A stretch of 64,000 bases of DNA from contig NZ_PVBM01000010.1 of assembly GCF_002968575.1 (NCBI RefSeq), positions 122,798 through 186,797 of the forward strand, in the 5' to 3' direction. The notes below the pieces were generated by a model, which was given only the letters and a program-made list of their open reading frames with translations, was not told where the DNA came from and did no database searches. This stretch comes from Neorhizobium huautlense (GTDB lineage Bacteria > Pseudomonadota > Alphaproteobacteria > Rhizobiales > Rhizobiaceae). The position numbers and the translations under genes were made by a program. Below are positions 18,215 to 27,397 of this stretch, in pieces; the first letter of the stretch is position 1; every line of letters starts with the position of its first letter.

Positions 18215-18232
18215 CGAGGATCCGTTCCAGGC

Positions 18233-18260
18233 AAAAAGAAGGCCGGCACTGAGGCCGGCC
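18233..18260 (-). terminator. Minus-strand intrinsic terminator without an annotated gene
   Basis: Read on the minus strand, GGCCGGC, a 6-base loop and GCCGGCC are followed by TTCTTTTT. No recognised minus-strand gene lies upstream of it; the nearest genes are both plus-strand. It therefore implies an unannotated minus-strand transcript starting somewhere between about 18300 and 18600. Confidence 0.6.
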
Positions 18261-18636
18261 AGGGCGGAGATCGACTTGCGGGGAGCAGCCATGCCTCCGA
18301 AATGAGCTCTCTTACTGAAAATCAGAAGCAATGCGGCAAGCGAAAAGCAATGATCTGAAACATGTAGGTCATGACGGTCACGCAAGGGATGGGTGCGGCG
18401 GGGAAGCGGGACCGTTGCTTGCCTGACCGGGACAATGCTGCAGGAACGTCACGGGAAAATGACAGTCTCGGCAAGCGGCGCTTCCGATGGCCACTGTCTT
18501 TGCCGGCGATCGTGGGTCCGGCCGATTGGTCAAGAAAAGCGAACGCAATATTCGTTCAGGGAGGGATGGTTTCAAGGAAAGGGCTGCCTATATTGGCGGC
18601 ACTTCTCGCAAATCCAATCCGCAAAGACCCGTTCGC
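18261..18636 (-). ncRNA. Candidate small RNA or short-ORF transcript
   Basis: No conventional gene is present here. On the minus strand, upstream of the intrinsic terminator, there is a 16-codon ORF (18322-18372, beginning MTYMFQIIAF). A second ATG at 18292, just after CGGAGG, opens MAAPRKSISALAG and runs into the terminator hairpin. This could be a small RNA or a leader-like transcript. The region also has to hold the plus-strand promoter of the ABC exporter. No Rfam family recognised. Confidence 0.3.
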
Positions 18637-19563
18637 ATGGCTCCCGTTGTTTCCATCCAGAATCTGACCAAAACCTACGGCAACGGTTTTGAAGCGCTGA
18701 AAGGCATCGACCTCGAGATCGAGGAGGGCGAGATTCTTGCGCTGCTCGGGCCGAACGGCGCCGGCAAGACGACACTGATCTCGATCGTCTGCGGGCTGGT
18801 CAATCCATCGGGCGGCAAGGTGCTGGTCGGCGGCTATGACGTGGTACGGGATTTCCGCCAGACCCGGGCGATGATCGGACTGGTGCCGCAGGAACTGACG
18901 ACCGATATGTTCGAGACGGTGTGGAACACCGTCAGTTTTTCCCGCGGGGTGCACGGCAAGAAGCCGAACCCTGAATTGGTCGAAAGCGTCCTCAAGGACC
19001 TGTCGCTCTGGGACAAGAAGGACAATATGCTGCGCGAACTTTCCGGCGGCATGAAGCGGCGCGTCCTGATCGCCAAGGCGTTGGCGCATGAACCGAAGAT
19101 ATTGTTCCTCGACGAGCCGACCGCTGGCGTCGACGTCAACCTGCGCCGCGAAATGTGGCAGGTGGTCGAAAGGCTCAGGGAAAATGGCGTCACCATCATC
19201 CTCACCACCCATTACATCGAAGAGGCGGAGGAGATCGCCGACCGGGTCGGCGTCATCAACGGCGGCAAGCTGCTGCTGATCGAGGAGAAAACGGCGCTGA
19301 TGAAGAAGCTCGGACGCAAGCAGCTCCGGCTGGAGCTTGCCGAACCGCTGAAGAACCTGCCGGTCAGCCTTTCACCTTACAATCTGACGCTCTCGGAAGA
19401 CGGTGCGGCACTGCTTCACGAATACCAGGGCGAGGAGGGGGACGGCAGTATCGCTTCGCTGCTCTCCATGTTGCAGGCAGAAAACATTCATTTCCGCGAT
19501 CTTTCGACGCGGCAGAGTTCGCTGGAGGACATTTTTGTCGCACTGGTGGGAGAACAGGCATGA
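18637..19563 (+). CDS. ABC-2 exporter ATP-binding protein
   Basis: 308 aa. Walker A is GPNGAGKT (~37-44), the signature LSGGMKRR and Walker B ILFLDEPT with the following Gly-Val-Asp. A C-terminal ~80-residue extension ends in [14 protein letters not shown], typical of YadG/NodI-type ATPases. It energises the permease encoded next. The downstream ATG overlaps its stop (ATGA), indicating translational coupling. The exported substrate is not evident. Confidence 0.93.
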   Translation: MAPVVSIQNLTKTYGNGFEALKGIDLEIEEGEILALLGPNGAGKTTLISIVCGLVNPSGGKVLVGGYDVVRDFRQTRAMIGLVPQELTTDMFETVWNTVSFSRGVHGKKPNPELVESVLKDLSLWDKKDNMLRELSGGMKRRVLIAKALAHEPKILFLDEPTAGVDVNLRREMWQVVERLRENGVTIILTTHYIEEAEEIADRVGVINGGKLLLIEEKTALMKKLGRKQLRLELAEPLKNLPVSLSPYNLTLSEDGAALLHEYQGEEGDGSIASLLSMLQAENIHFRDLSTRQSSLEDIFVALVGEQA

Positions 19564-20321
19564 ACGTCGAGGCAATCAAGTCGATCTATTTCTTCGAGAT
19601 GGCCCGGATGCGGCGGACTCTGCTGCAGAGCGTCATATCGCCGGTCATCACCACCTCCCTCTATTTCATCGTCTTCGGCACGGCGATCGGCTCCCGCATG
19701 CAGGCGATCGAGGGCGTTTCCTACGGCTCCTTCATCACGCCGGGGCTGATCATGCTGACGCTGCTCACGCAATGTATCGGCAACGGCTCGATCGGCATCT
19801 ATTTCCCGAAATTCACCGGCACGATCTATGAAATCCTGTCGGCGCCCGTAGCCATGACGGAGATCCTGATCGGTTACGTGGGGGCGGCGGCGAGCAAGGG
19901 GCTGATCATCGGCCTGATCATTCTGGCGACCGCCTCCTTCTTCGTCGACATCTCGATCGCCCACCCCTTCGTGATGCTGACCTTCCTGGTGCTGACGGCG
20001 GTGACCTTCAGCCTGTTCGGCTTCATCATCGGCATCTGGGCCAAGAATTTCGAGCAGCTCAACATCGTGCCGATGCTGGTCGTGCCGCCGTTGACCTTCC
20101 TCGGGGGCAGCTTCTACTCGATCGACATGCTGCCGCCCTTCTGGCAGGCGGTCAGCCATTTCAATCCGGTGCTCTATCTGGTCAGCGGCTTCCGCTGGAG
20201 CTTTTACGAAATCGCCGACGTCAATCCGCTGCTCAGCCTCGGCATGGTCGGCCTGTTCCTGGCTATTTGCCTTTCCATTCTCGGCTGGATCTTCCACACC
20301 GGGTACCGGCTGCGGAGCTGA
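19560..20321 (+). CDS. ABC-2 type exporter permease
   Basis: 253 aa with about six membrane helices. The ABC-2 (YadH/NodJ-like) consensus around ...[31 protein letters not shown]... is intact. It forms the membrane channel for the ATPase encoded immediately upstream (overlap 19560-19563). Family knowledge suggests export of a lipid-linked glycan, polysaccharide or drug; nothing local narrows this. Confidence 0.93.
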   Translation: MNVEAIKSIYFFEMARMRRTLLQSVISPVITTSLYFIVFGTAIGSRMQAIEGVSYGSFITPGLIMLTLLTQCIGNGSIGIYFPKFTGTIYEILSAPVAMTEILIGYVGAAASKGLIIGLIILATASFFVDISIAHPFVMLTFLVLTAVTFSLFGFIIGIWAKNFEQLNIVPMLVVPPLTFLGGSFYSIDMLPPFWQAVSHFNPVLYLVSGFRWSFYEIADVNPLLSLGMVGLFLAICLSILGWIFHTGYRLRS

Positions 20322-20345
20322 CCGCAGCCGGACGTTCGATCCGGT

Positions 20346-21563
20346 TCAGCCCTCGCTGAGCTGGAGCTGGCGCCCGCCGCGCAGGATCATCACCGACGCG
20401 CCCAGGATGGATGCGATGCCGAGGAAGGTCATGACGCCGAGCGGGCCCTCTGCATCGACCAGCAGCCCGCCGAGCACGGCGCCGCTGGAAATGGCGATCT
20501 GGAAGGTCGTCAGCAGCAGGGCGCCGGCACTTTCCGCCTCGTCGGATGCCGCCCGCGTGATGTAGCTCTGGATGCTGACCGGCAGCGCCCCGAAGGCAAA
20601 GCCCCACAAAGTGACCGCGACGGCGGAAGCCGCGAAGGAAACCCCGGTTGAAATGAGGATGACGGCGGTGAGCGCGAGAAGCCCGGCGCCGAAGATAACG
20701 CCGAGGGTAGCGCTGCGTTCGGTGATCATGCCCCCGACGATATTGCCGAAGAAGCCGCTGATGCCGAAGGCGAGCAGGACGAGCGAGATCATCTCGACGT
20801 CAAGCCGCGGAATCTCCTCGAGATACGGACGGATGTAGGTGAAGCCCGCGAAATGCCCGGCGACGATGAGAAGCGTCGCAAGAAGCCCGATGCGGATCTT
20901 CGGCCGCTTCAGGACGTTCGCAAGCGTGCCGAGTCCAGCATGTCCGGCAGGCGGCAGCGAGGGCATGGTGATGGCCTGGGCAAGCAGCGCCAGCACGCCG
21001 ACCGCGCCGGCCAGCATGAAAGCCGCCCGCCAACCGAGAGTGGAGCCAATATAGGCGCCGAGCGGTGCGGCGGCCACCGTCGCCACCGAGACGCCGGTGA
21101 AGATCATCGCCATGGCCCGCGGCAGATGGTCGAGCGGCACGAGCCGCATGGCAAGCGCCCCCGACATGGCCCAGAAACCGCCAAGCCCGATGCCGAGCAG
21201 CACGCGCGAGACGAGAAGCAGGGGCAGGCCGTTGGCAACAGCGGCCAATGCGCAGGAGAGGATAAGCAGGGCGGTCAGACCGAACAACGTCCAGCGCCGG
21301 TCGAGGCTGCGGGTGCCGATGACGACGCCGGGGCCGGCGAACGCTGCGACGACGGCCGTCACGGTCACCGTCTGGCCGGCGATGCCGGAACTGATGCCGA
21401 GGTCGGCGGAGATGGGTGTGAGGAGGCTCGCCGGCAGGAATTCCGCCGTCACGAGACCGAATACGCCGAGCGTCAGGGAGACGACCGCGTCCCACCGGGC
21501 CTTGCTGCCGGAAACGGACGTATCGCGCAGGCGACCGTCCTCTTCGAAAGTGCTGTCTGTCAT
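20346..21563 (-). CDS. MFS transporter, DHA1/arabinose-efflux type
   Basis: 405 aa with about 12 membrane helices. The N-terminal half shows LGVFGLVTAEFLPASLLTPIS, common in proton-driven efflux proteins of the AraJ/YdhP group, and GTRSLDRRW in the 2-3 loop. It likely exports drugs or sugars. It is divergent from the AraC-family regulator at 21662 (98-base gap), which probably controls it. Confidence 0.92.
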   Translation of the reverse strand: MTDSTFEEDGRLRDTSVSGSKARWDAVVSLTLGVFGLVTAEFLPASLLTPISADLGISSGIAGQTVTVTAVVAAFAGPGVVIGTRSLDRRWTLFGLTALLILSCALAAVANGLPLLLVSRVLLGIGLGGFWAMSGALAMRLVPLDHLPRAMAMIFTGVSVATVAAAPLGAYIGSTLGWRAAFMLAGAVGVLALLAQAITMPSLPPAGHAGLGTLANVLKRPKIRIGLLATLLIVAGHFAGFTYIRPYLEEIPRLDVEMISLVLLAFGISGFFGNIVGGMITERSATLGVIFGAGLLALTAVILISTGVSFAASAVAVTLWGFAFGALPVSIQSYITRAASDEAESAGALLLTTFQIAISSGAVLGGLLVDAEGPLGVMTFLGIASILGASVMILRGGRQLQLSEG

Positions 21564-21661
21564 GGTTCATGTTCCTGTGTTGGGAGGTGGCACAGTTTCC
21601 CTATCGGGGTTGACCAGACGTAGGCGTGACAGCCTGTAGTTTCCATGCTAGAAAATCCGAC

Positions 21662-22669
21662 ATGCTTGACCGTTCGTCCAAAATTGAACCCGCTGATGTG
21701 GCCGATCCTTTGACCGAGATGTTGCGCGGGCTGCGGCTCGACGGCGTCGAATACGGCCGCTGCAGATTGGCCGAACCCTGGGCGACCTCCTTTCCCGCGC
21801 AGGAAGCGGCACGGCTCCATTTCATCTCCTCGGGTTCCGCCTGGCTGCAGACGCCGTGCGGGGAATGGCTGGCTTTGCGGCCGGGCGATGCGGCACTTCT
21901 GCCGCGCGGCGATGCGCATGTGCTGGCGAGCGCACCCGGTATTCCGGCGCTGCCGTTCGATCATTTCGGCCGCAAGGAAGTCTGCCAGGGGGTGTTCGAC
22001 GTAAAATGTGCCGAAGTCTGCGGCGGTACGGTGGCGCTCACGGCTTCGATGCGTTTCAATATCGACAAGCTTCATCCGCTTTTGCAGCTCATGCCGCAGG
22101 TGATGCTGACCAGCGATCTGGCGAAGAACGAGCCGTCGATCCCGCATCTTCTCGATGCCATGGCGCGGGAGGTGGAATTGGACCGGGTGGGCGCCGGGGG
22201 AATTCTGGCGCGCCTTGCCGACGTTCTGACGGCCACCCTCATCCGCACCTGGGTAGAGCACGGTTGCGGCGACACGACGGGCTGGATCGCGGCCGTCCGC
22301 AATCCCGAAGTCGGCCGGGTGCTGGCAGCCATCCATCTGCAGCCGGAACGGGACTGGAGCGTGGCGGCCTTGGCGCGGATCATGGGCGTGTCCCGCTCCG
22401 GATTTGCAGAGCGGTTTCTTCGGGTGGTGGGCGAAACGCCGGCGCGGTATGTAGCGCGGGTGCGCATGCACCAGGCGCGCCAATGGTTGGGCAACGGCAT
22501 GCGCGTGTCGGTCGTCGCGCAGCGTCTGGGCTACGATGCGGAAGCCTCGTTCAGCCGCGCCTTCAAGCGCATCATCGGAGCACCCCCGAGCCAGTTCAGG
22601 AAAAAGGGCGACGGCGATGAAGCGGTTCGAGGTTTGGTTGACATTGGCCCGATGAGCAGACCGAACTGA
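21662..22669 (+). CDS. AraC-family regulator with cupin sensor domain
   Basis: 335 aa. The N-terminal cupin-like half (RLHFISSGSAWLQ, LRPGDAALLPRGDAHVL) is the AraC-binding type found in CRP-like and MFS-linked regulators. The C-terminal double HTH is clear: WSVAALARIMGVSRSGFAERF and RVSVVAQRLGYDAEASFSRAFKR. It probably regulates the divergent MFS gene. ATG 21662 is chosen because the domain begins directly after it. Confidence 0.92.
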   Translation: MLDRSSKIEPADVADPLTEMLRGLRLDGVEYGRCRLAEPWATSFPAQEAARLHFISSGSAWLQTPCGEWLALRPGDAALLPRGDAHVLASAPGIPALPFDHFGRKEVCQGVFDVKCAEVCGGTVALTASMRFNIDKLHPLLQLMPQVMLTSDLAKNEPSIPHLLDAMAREVELDRVGAGGILARLADVLTATLIRTWVEHGCGDTTGWIAAVRNPEVGRVLAAIHLQPERDWSVAALARIMGVSRSGFAERFLRVVGETPARYVARVRMHQARQWLGNGMRVSVVAQRLGYDAEASFSRAFKRIIGAPPSQFRKKGDGDEAVRGLVDIGPMSRPN

Positions 22670-22674
22670 ACTGT

Positions 22675-23946
22675 CTACCGCAGTCCGACCTCCTTCAGAA
22701 CGGCGCAGGCGTCCCCGAACCATTGCGCGGCGCGGTCCAGATGATTGCCGTGGCTGCGCAGGTGCCAGGCATTGGCGTCGGTTTCATACAGTCCGCCGGC
22801 GTTGAAGGCCGCCGCAACGAGAATCGGATCCGTGCCCGTCAAGCCGAACCGCTGCTTGATTTCGGCGGTGCCGATCTCGATATTGGTCGTCGCATCGTAG
22901 AGGGGATGGATCGCCGGCGGAGGCGAAGGCCGCAAAGGATAGACGGGCGCCACCTGAAACTTGTGGTAGGGAAGCGACTGCGCGTCGATCACCCATCGCG
23001 CCGTGGTGGCGAGTGTCTGCATCGGGCCGGCGCTGTAGTCTCCCTGCACCGGTGGGTTGACGTCCTTGTTCCAGACATGCGCCTCCCAGCGGAATGTCGA
23101 AGGGCCGGTAAAACCCTGCGCGCGATAGGCCGCGGCTTCGGCAGCAATCGTCATGATGATGATTTCAGGCGGGATGGCGAAGCGGCGCGCCATCAGATCG
23201 ATCTGCACGCTGAAAGTATCCCAGATGGCGCGGCAGGTCAGGGGAGCGCCCGAACTGCGCAACGGTTTCTGGCCTCCGGCATAGTTGCGAATATAGATGC
23301 CGTCCTCGTCAAAACGCCATTCGACGCCGTTGAACTTGCGATGCCAGCTTTGCTGACCGACTGCGGGCAGCGGATTGGACTGCGTAAAGGTTTCGGTCGC
23401 GACGAGGGCTTCCATCGGCAAAGGAGGGCGGGTCGGTATCTCTTCCGGTACCGGTGGTGCGGCGGGCGTGCCGGACCAGCCGGCAATCGCGGCTTCCAGA
23501 TTTTCGGCCCAGCTCTCATCGCCACCGGAGGGGTATTTGCCGTTCGCAAGATCGCCGCTGTCCAGTCCGGCCATCTGCAGGTGCGGCAGCTCCCAGGACA
23601 ATGCTTCGAGCCCGTGGCTCTCGCCGATCTGGTGCATCCTTTTCCAGGCGTCACGATATTCGCCGCTGGTCTTCCAGCTCCACTGCCCATTCACGAACAG
23701 GACCAGATCGATCGCCAGTCCATACTGGTGGTAGGACCTCCACGGTCTCGCCTTCGTCACGATCGGACCCGGACGCGTCCGACCCTGCGCATATAGAAAT
23801 TCCTGCCGCTGGGGAGAGCGAAAAGCCTCGAATATCCGGAAGGGAAAGCCTTCGGTGTTGAGCTCTTCAACGATCAACCGCGCCGCCTTCCGGACCGCTG
23901 GATGAAGATGAGCCGTATCCACGTCTCGCTGGTGCGGCGACGACAT
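22675..23946 (-). CDS. M15 peptidase with transglycosylase-like C-terminal domain
   Basis: 423 aa; GGGAGGA before ATG 23946 sets the start. Residues ~10-135 form an M15 (VanY/endolysin) D-Ala peptidase: zinc ligands His73 and Asp80 in SYHQYGLAID, and WELPHLQ with His122. The C-terminal part (~240-423) resembles a lytic-transglycosylase fold: EIIIMTIAAEA, SAGPMQTL and VAAAFNAGG. It therefore probably cuts both peptide and glycan of peptidoglycan. No signal peptide is seen, so release would need lysis or a dedicated secretion system. No phage genes lie nearby. The second domain assignment is weaker. Confidence 0.75.
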   Translation of the reverse strand: MSSPHQRDVDTAHLHPAVRKAARLIVEELNTEGFPFRIFEAFRSPQRQEFLYAQGRTRPGPIVTKARPWRSYHQYGLAIDLVLFVNGQWSWKTSGEYRDAWKRMHQIGESHGLEALSWELPHLQMAGLDSGDLANGKYPSGGDESWAENLEAAIAGWSGTPAAPPVPEEIPTRPPLPMEALVATETFTQSNPLPAVGQQSWHRKFNGVEWRFDEDGIYIRNYAGGQKPLRSSGAPLTCRAIWDTFSVQIDLMARRFAIPPEIIIMTIAAEAAAYRAQGFTGPSTFRWEAHVWNKDVNPPVQGDYSAGPMQTLATTARWVIDAQSLPYHKFQVAPVYPLRPSPPPAIHPLYDATTNIEIGTAEIKQRFGLTGTDPILVAAAFNAGGLYETDANAWHLRSHGNHLDRAAQWFGDACAVLKEVGLR

Positions 23947-24163
23947 AGGTTGTCCTCCCACTTTTAAAGGAACGATGAGAAAATACAGGTGATGGATTCA
24001 GTGATGCTTGCGGAATGCTTGCGCGCGAGAAGATGAACTATAATTGCCGCGAGTGGAGCGGCAGTCAACCGAGAGATAGTATTATATACTAACTACACGT
24101 TTTGATTGTGTTTGGGGGAGGCGAAAGCGTCCATCGAGCCGTCCACGACCCGTCGGGTAGCTG

Positions 24164-24868
24164 TCAGTCTCTCAACCGGAGCTCGTCGGTCTGCATCTGC
24201 AGCGAACCGAGCGTGGAGAGGAAGCTCATGCCGAGCAGGCTTTCGTCAAGCCGTCCTTCCTCTGCCACCAGGGCGCGGATGTTTTTTCGGACGATAGGTC
24301 CGATGGCGATCTCGTCGAGACGCACGGGTGCGGCCATGGCGCGGCCATTGGCCGTCATGACGCTGATCGAAAAGTCGAGAGCCTCAGGATCGAGGCCGAT
24401 CGCCCGCGCATGTTCATAGGAAAGCACCACGGTGCTGGCGCCGGTATCGACGAGCATCGGCAGCACCTTGCCGTCGACACGGACATTGGTCTGGAAATGG
24501 TTGCCGCGCGTCTTGTGGATGATCACCTTGTTGCCACCCTCGCTGGTCGTCACGGACACCGCGGTGCCGGGCAGCAGGCCTGCGGTCATACGCGCGCCGA
24601 AACTGCGGGCGTCATCGCGATAGAGATAGGCGGCGACCAGCCCAAGCACGATCAGCAGCCAGATGGCGATATTTCTCATGACTTCGCCGGATCTGCCGCG
24701 GCGGCCGGAGAGGATGCCGACCGACAACAGGCCGGCGATTGGCAGCAGATAGATGATCTGGCCGAAATCGTCATTGGCGATGCCGAAAGTCTGGCCCGCG
24801 TCATGATTGAAGATCAGCAGCGCAAGTCCCGCGCCGAGGACGAGGAGAATGAGCGTCAGGGCGTTCAT
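24164..24868 (-). CDS. Membrane retropepsin-like aspartic protease (TIGR02281 type)
   Basis: 234 aa. Two to three N-terminal hydrophobic helices (residues ~2-20, 37-52, 64-82) precede a periplasmic domain. That domain carries the retropepsin motif LVDTGASTVVLS (catalytic Asp in DTGAS) and LLGMSFLSTLG near the C-terminus. Bacterial members are single-lobe, dimeric aspartic proteases; substrates are mostly unknown. Its ATG overlaps the stop of the DUF1289 gene, so the two are translationally coupled. Confidence 0.88.
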   Translation of the reverse strand: MNALTLILLVLGAGLALLIFNHDAGQTFGIANDDFGQIIYLLPIAGLLSVGILSGRRGRSGEVMRNIAIWLLIVLGLVAAYLYRDDARSFGARMTAGLLPGTAVSVTTSEGGNKVIIHKTRGNHFQTNVRVDGKVLPMLVDTGASTVVLSYEHARAIGLDPEALDFSISVMTANGRAMAAPVRLDEIAIGPIVRKNIRALVAEEGRLDESLLGMSFLSTLGSLQMQTDELRLRD

Positions 24869-25086
24869 GCGTCGTAGCGCTCCCTGGCCAAACGCTGCCG
24901 TTTCGTTTCCCGGCGAGGCTTCCGCTCGACGGTCTCGAGCCGTGCGGGCAGTGTTTCCATCAGTGCGAGCCGTTCGGCATCCGTGTAGTCCATCCAGGCA
25001 GCAATTTCCTCGCGCGTGCGCCCGCAGCCGAAGCAGTAGCCGGTCTTGGTGTCGATGGAGCAGACGAGAATGCAGGGCGAAATCAT
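24865..25086 (-). CDS. DUF1289 cysteine-rich small protein
   Basis: 73 aa. Four cysteines in SPCILVCSID...YCFGCGRTREEIAAW (residues 5, 9, 18, 21) form the DUF1289 pattern, likely a metal or Fe-S site. A basic tail follows (KPRRETKRQRL). Function not established. It is the first gene of a two-gene unit with the retropepsin-like protease, overlapping by 4 bases. Confidence 0.88.
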   Translation of the reverse strand: MISPCILVCSIDTKTGYCFGCGRTREEIAAWMDYTDAERLALMETLPARLETVERKPRRETKRQRLARERYDA

Positions 25087-25104
25087 GCAACCTATATCGT
25101 GGGT

Positions 25105-25890
25105 TCAGATGGCGAGAGCAAGAGTGGCAAGCATGCCGATCTCTGAGAGTTGTTGGCTGGCGCCGATCGTATCGCCCGTATGGCCTTCGATCTTGCCGCG
25201 CACATAACGGGTAAAACCGAAGCAGAGCGCGCCTGCGACAATCAGCGACAGCAGCACTTTGGGCAACCCAAGAACGAGGACCAGGAGGACCAGGGCCAAA
25301 GCGACGCCCATGAAGAGGGCGACATTGCGTGCCGTAGTTTCAGGCAGGCCGGCGCTGGCCGCCACCCCGGTTTCCCTTGCGGATGGCAGTGCGTGCCAGT
25401 GCCAGACCATCAGGGCACGGCTTACAGCTGCAGCGCCAAGGAGCGCGAGCGCGGCTGCCGCCGGCTCGTGGCGCGCAAGAGCGGCAAGCGCGCTCGCGCG
25501 CAATCCGAACGAAAGGATAAGCGCGATCACGCCGTAGCTGCCGATGCGGCTATCCTTCATGATGACAAGCGCATGTTCCTTGTCGCGCCCGCCGCCGAGA
25601 CCATCGGCCGCATCCGCAAGACCGTCTTCGTGGAGCGCTCCCGTCAGAAGCGCCAGAAGCGTGAGCGCGATCAGACCTGCGGTCAGGGCATCGCCAGGTG
25701 CAAGGAGAAAAAGGGCGATGGCAGGAAGGGTCGCGATCACGAGCCCGGCCGCCGGAAAGGCTTGGACGGCGCGCGAGATCGAGCCGGACTGGCCCTTGAA
25801 AAAACGGTCCGGCACCGGCAGACGGCTCAGGAAGCCGATCGAGCGTGCAAGGTCTGCGACGAATTCGCTTGTGTTTGGCAGTTGTCCCAC
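25105..25890 (-). CDS. cobS: Adenosylcobinamide-GDP ribazoletransferase
   Basis: 261 aa from a GTG at 25890. A TTG at 25968 would run to within 12 bases of the divergent cobT start and is unlikely. CobS joins alpha-ribazole to adenosylcobinamide-GDP, the last step of cobalamin assembly, in the membrane. The conserved HEDGLADAADGLGGG and DSRIGSYGV are present, with several hydrophobic helices. In Pseudomonas-style nomenclature this is CobV. It is divergent from cobT, with which it works. Confidence 0.95.
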   Translation of the reverse strand: MGQLPNTSEFVADLARSIGFLSRLPVPDRFFKGQSGSISRAVQAFPAAGLVIATLPAIALFLLAPGDALTAGLIALTLLALLTGALHEDGLADAADGLGGGRDKEHALVIMKDSRIGSYGVIALILSFGLRASALAALARHEPAAAALALLGAAAVSRALMVWHWHALPSARETGVAASAGLPETTARNVALFMGVALALVLLVLVLGLPKVLLSLIVAGALCFGFTRYVRGKIEGHTGDTIGASQQLSEIGMLATLALAI

Positions 25891-25979
25891 CGTGAGTCCC
25901 CGACTATGAGAAACGCAAAGAAGCGCGATTTGCCGGGAAAGACAAGTCGACCCGGACGACCAGAGCAAGAGAGATCTCC

Positions 25980-26999
25980 ATGAGCGTGAGTGGCCTGCCT
26001 TTCGACGATTTCCGCACCCTGCTTGCCAATCTTCCGGGACCGGATTCCCGGGCGCTTGTGGCGGCGCGCGAACGGGACTCCCAGCTCACCAAGCCGCCGG
26101 GCGCGCTCGGCCGGCTGGAAGAGATCGCCTTCTGGCTTGCCGCCTGGACCGGCAGGGCTCCGGCAGTCAACCGTCCTCTGGTGGCGATCTTCGCCGGCAA
26201 CCACGGGGTCACGAAGCACGGCATCACGCCCTATCCCTCCTCGGTGACACAGCAGATGGTCGAGAATTTCGCGGCCGGCGGTGCCGCGATCAACCAGATC
26301 TGCGTGACCCACGATCTCGGCCTCAAGATTTTCGATCTCGCACTTGATTACCCGACCGGTGACATCGCGACCGAAGCCGCGCTTTCCGAGCGAGATTGCG
26401 CCGCGACCATGGCCTTCGGCATGGAAGCGATTGCAGGCGGCACCGACCTCCTGTGCATCGGCGAAATGGGGATCGGCAATACGACGGTCGCCGCGGCGAT
26501 CAATCTGGCGCTTTACGGCGGCACGGCCGAAGACTGGGTTGGCCCCGGCACCGGCTCGCATGGCGAACTGCTGGAGCGCAAGATCGCGGTGGTGAAGCAG
26601 GCGGTGGAATTCCACAAGGATCATCTCTCCGATCCGCTGGAAGTGCTGCGCCGGTTGGGCGGACGTGAGATCGCGGCAATCGCCGGCGCGATCCTGGCTG
26701 CCCGCGTCGAGAAAATTCCCGTGCTGCTCGACGGTTATGTGGTGACGGCCGCGGCGTCCATCCTGAAGGCCGCCAACCCATCCGCGCTCGACCACTGCCT
26801 GGTTGGCCACGTTTCGGCGGAACCCGGTCATCTGCGCGCCATCGAGAAGCTTGGCAAGACGCCTTTGCTGGCGCTCGGCATGCGCCTCGGCGAGGGGACG
26901 GGTGCTGCACTCGCGGCCGGCATCGTCAAGGCCGCCGCCGCCTGCCATTCCGGCATGGCGACGTTCGACCAGGCCGGTGTCAGCAACAAGAGCAACTGA
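25980..26999 (+). CDS. cobT: Nicotinate-nucleotide-dimethylbenzimidazole phosphoribosyltransferase
   Basis: 339 aa. It makes alpha-ribazole phosphate from dimethylbenzimidazole and nicotinate mononucleotide, feeding CobS. Motifs: KPPGALGRLE near the N-terminus, FAGNHGV, GEMGIGNTT and RLGEGTGAALA with the catalytic Glu. It is named CobU in Pseudomonas-style nomenclature. No cobalamin riboswitch fits in the 89 bases between cobS and cobT. dgkA follows after 5 bases. Confidence 0.96.
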   Translation: MSVSGLPFDDFRTLLANLPGPDSRALVAARERDSQLTKPPGALGRLEEIAFWLAAWTGRAPAVNRPLVAIFAGNHGVTKHGITPYPSSVTQQMVENFAAGGAAINQICVTHDLGLKIFDLALDYPTGDIATEAALSERDCAATMAFGMEAIAGGTDLLCIGEMGIGNTTVAAAINLALYGGTAEDWVGPGTGSHGELLERKIAVVKQAVEFHKDHLSDPLEVLRRLGGREIAAIAGAILAARVEKIPVLLDGYVVTAAASILKAANPSALDHCLVGHVSAEPGHLRAIEKLGKTPLLALGMRLGEGTGAALAAGIVKAAAACHSGMATFDQAGVSNKSN

Positions 27000-27004
27000 T
27001 CCGG

Positions 27005-27397
27005 ATGGAAAAGACGCCGCTCGACAGCAATATCGCAAAGGCGAGCGGCATCCGCCGGGTCATCGCTGCGACGCGCTATTCCATGCAGGGATTGGTCCGG
27101 CTCTGGAAAGAGGAGGCGTTTCGCCACGAGGTCGTCGCCTTTGCCGGCGGCCTCGTGCTCTTCGCGCTGGTCGGTGCGTCGGCGCTCGATTATTTCGTCT
27201 TTCTCATCCTGATGCTGGTGCTGTTCTCGGTCGAATCGCTGAATACGGCAATCGAGGAGCTGGTGGATCGCATTTCCCCGGAAATCTCGACAGTCGGCCG
27301 GCATGCCAAGGATCTCGGCTCGTTTGCGGTGTTTTGCCTGCTCTGCGCCAACGGGCTCTTCGTGCTTTACGTGGTGGTGAAGCAGTTCTCGAATTAG
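27005..27397 (+). CDS. dgkA: Diacylglycerol kinase
   Basis: 130 aa with three membrane helices. The catalytic segment is SLNTAIEELVDR (family ExxNTAIE) near residues 78-90, and RHEVVAFAG is the N-terminal amphipathic part. It phosphorylates diacylglycerol to phosphatidate in the inner membrane, recycling lipid from glycan and osmoprotectant synthesis. It begins 5 bases after cobT, so the two are probably cotranscribed. Its stop overlaps the stop of the toxin gene on the other strand by 3 bases. Confidence 0.94.
   Translation: MEKTPLDSNIAKASGIRRVIAATRYSMQGLVRLWKEEAFRHEVVAFAGGLVLFALVGASALDYFVFLILMLVLFSVESLNTAIEELVDRISPEISTVGRHAKDLGSFAVFCLLCANGLFVLYVVVKQFSN

Noticed and set aside
25891..25979. 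Cobalamin riboswitch between cobS and cobT
   Set aside because: The gap is 89 bases, too short for the full element with expression platform, and I do not see the conserved B12-box pattern.
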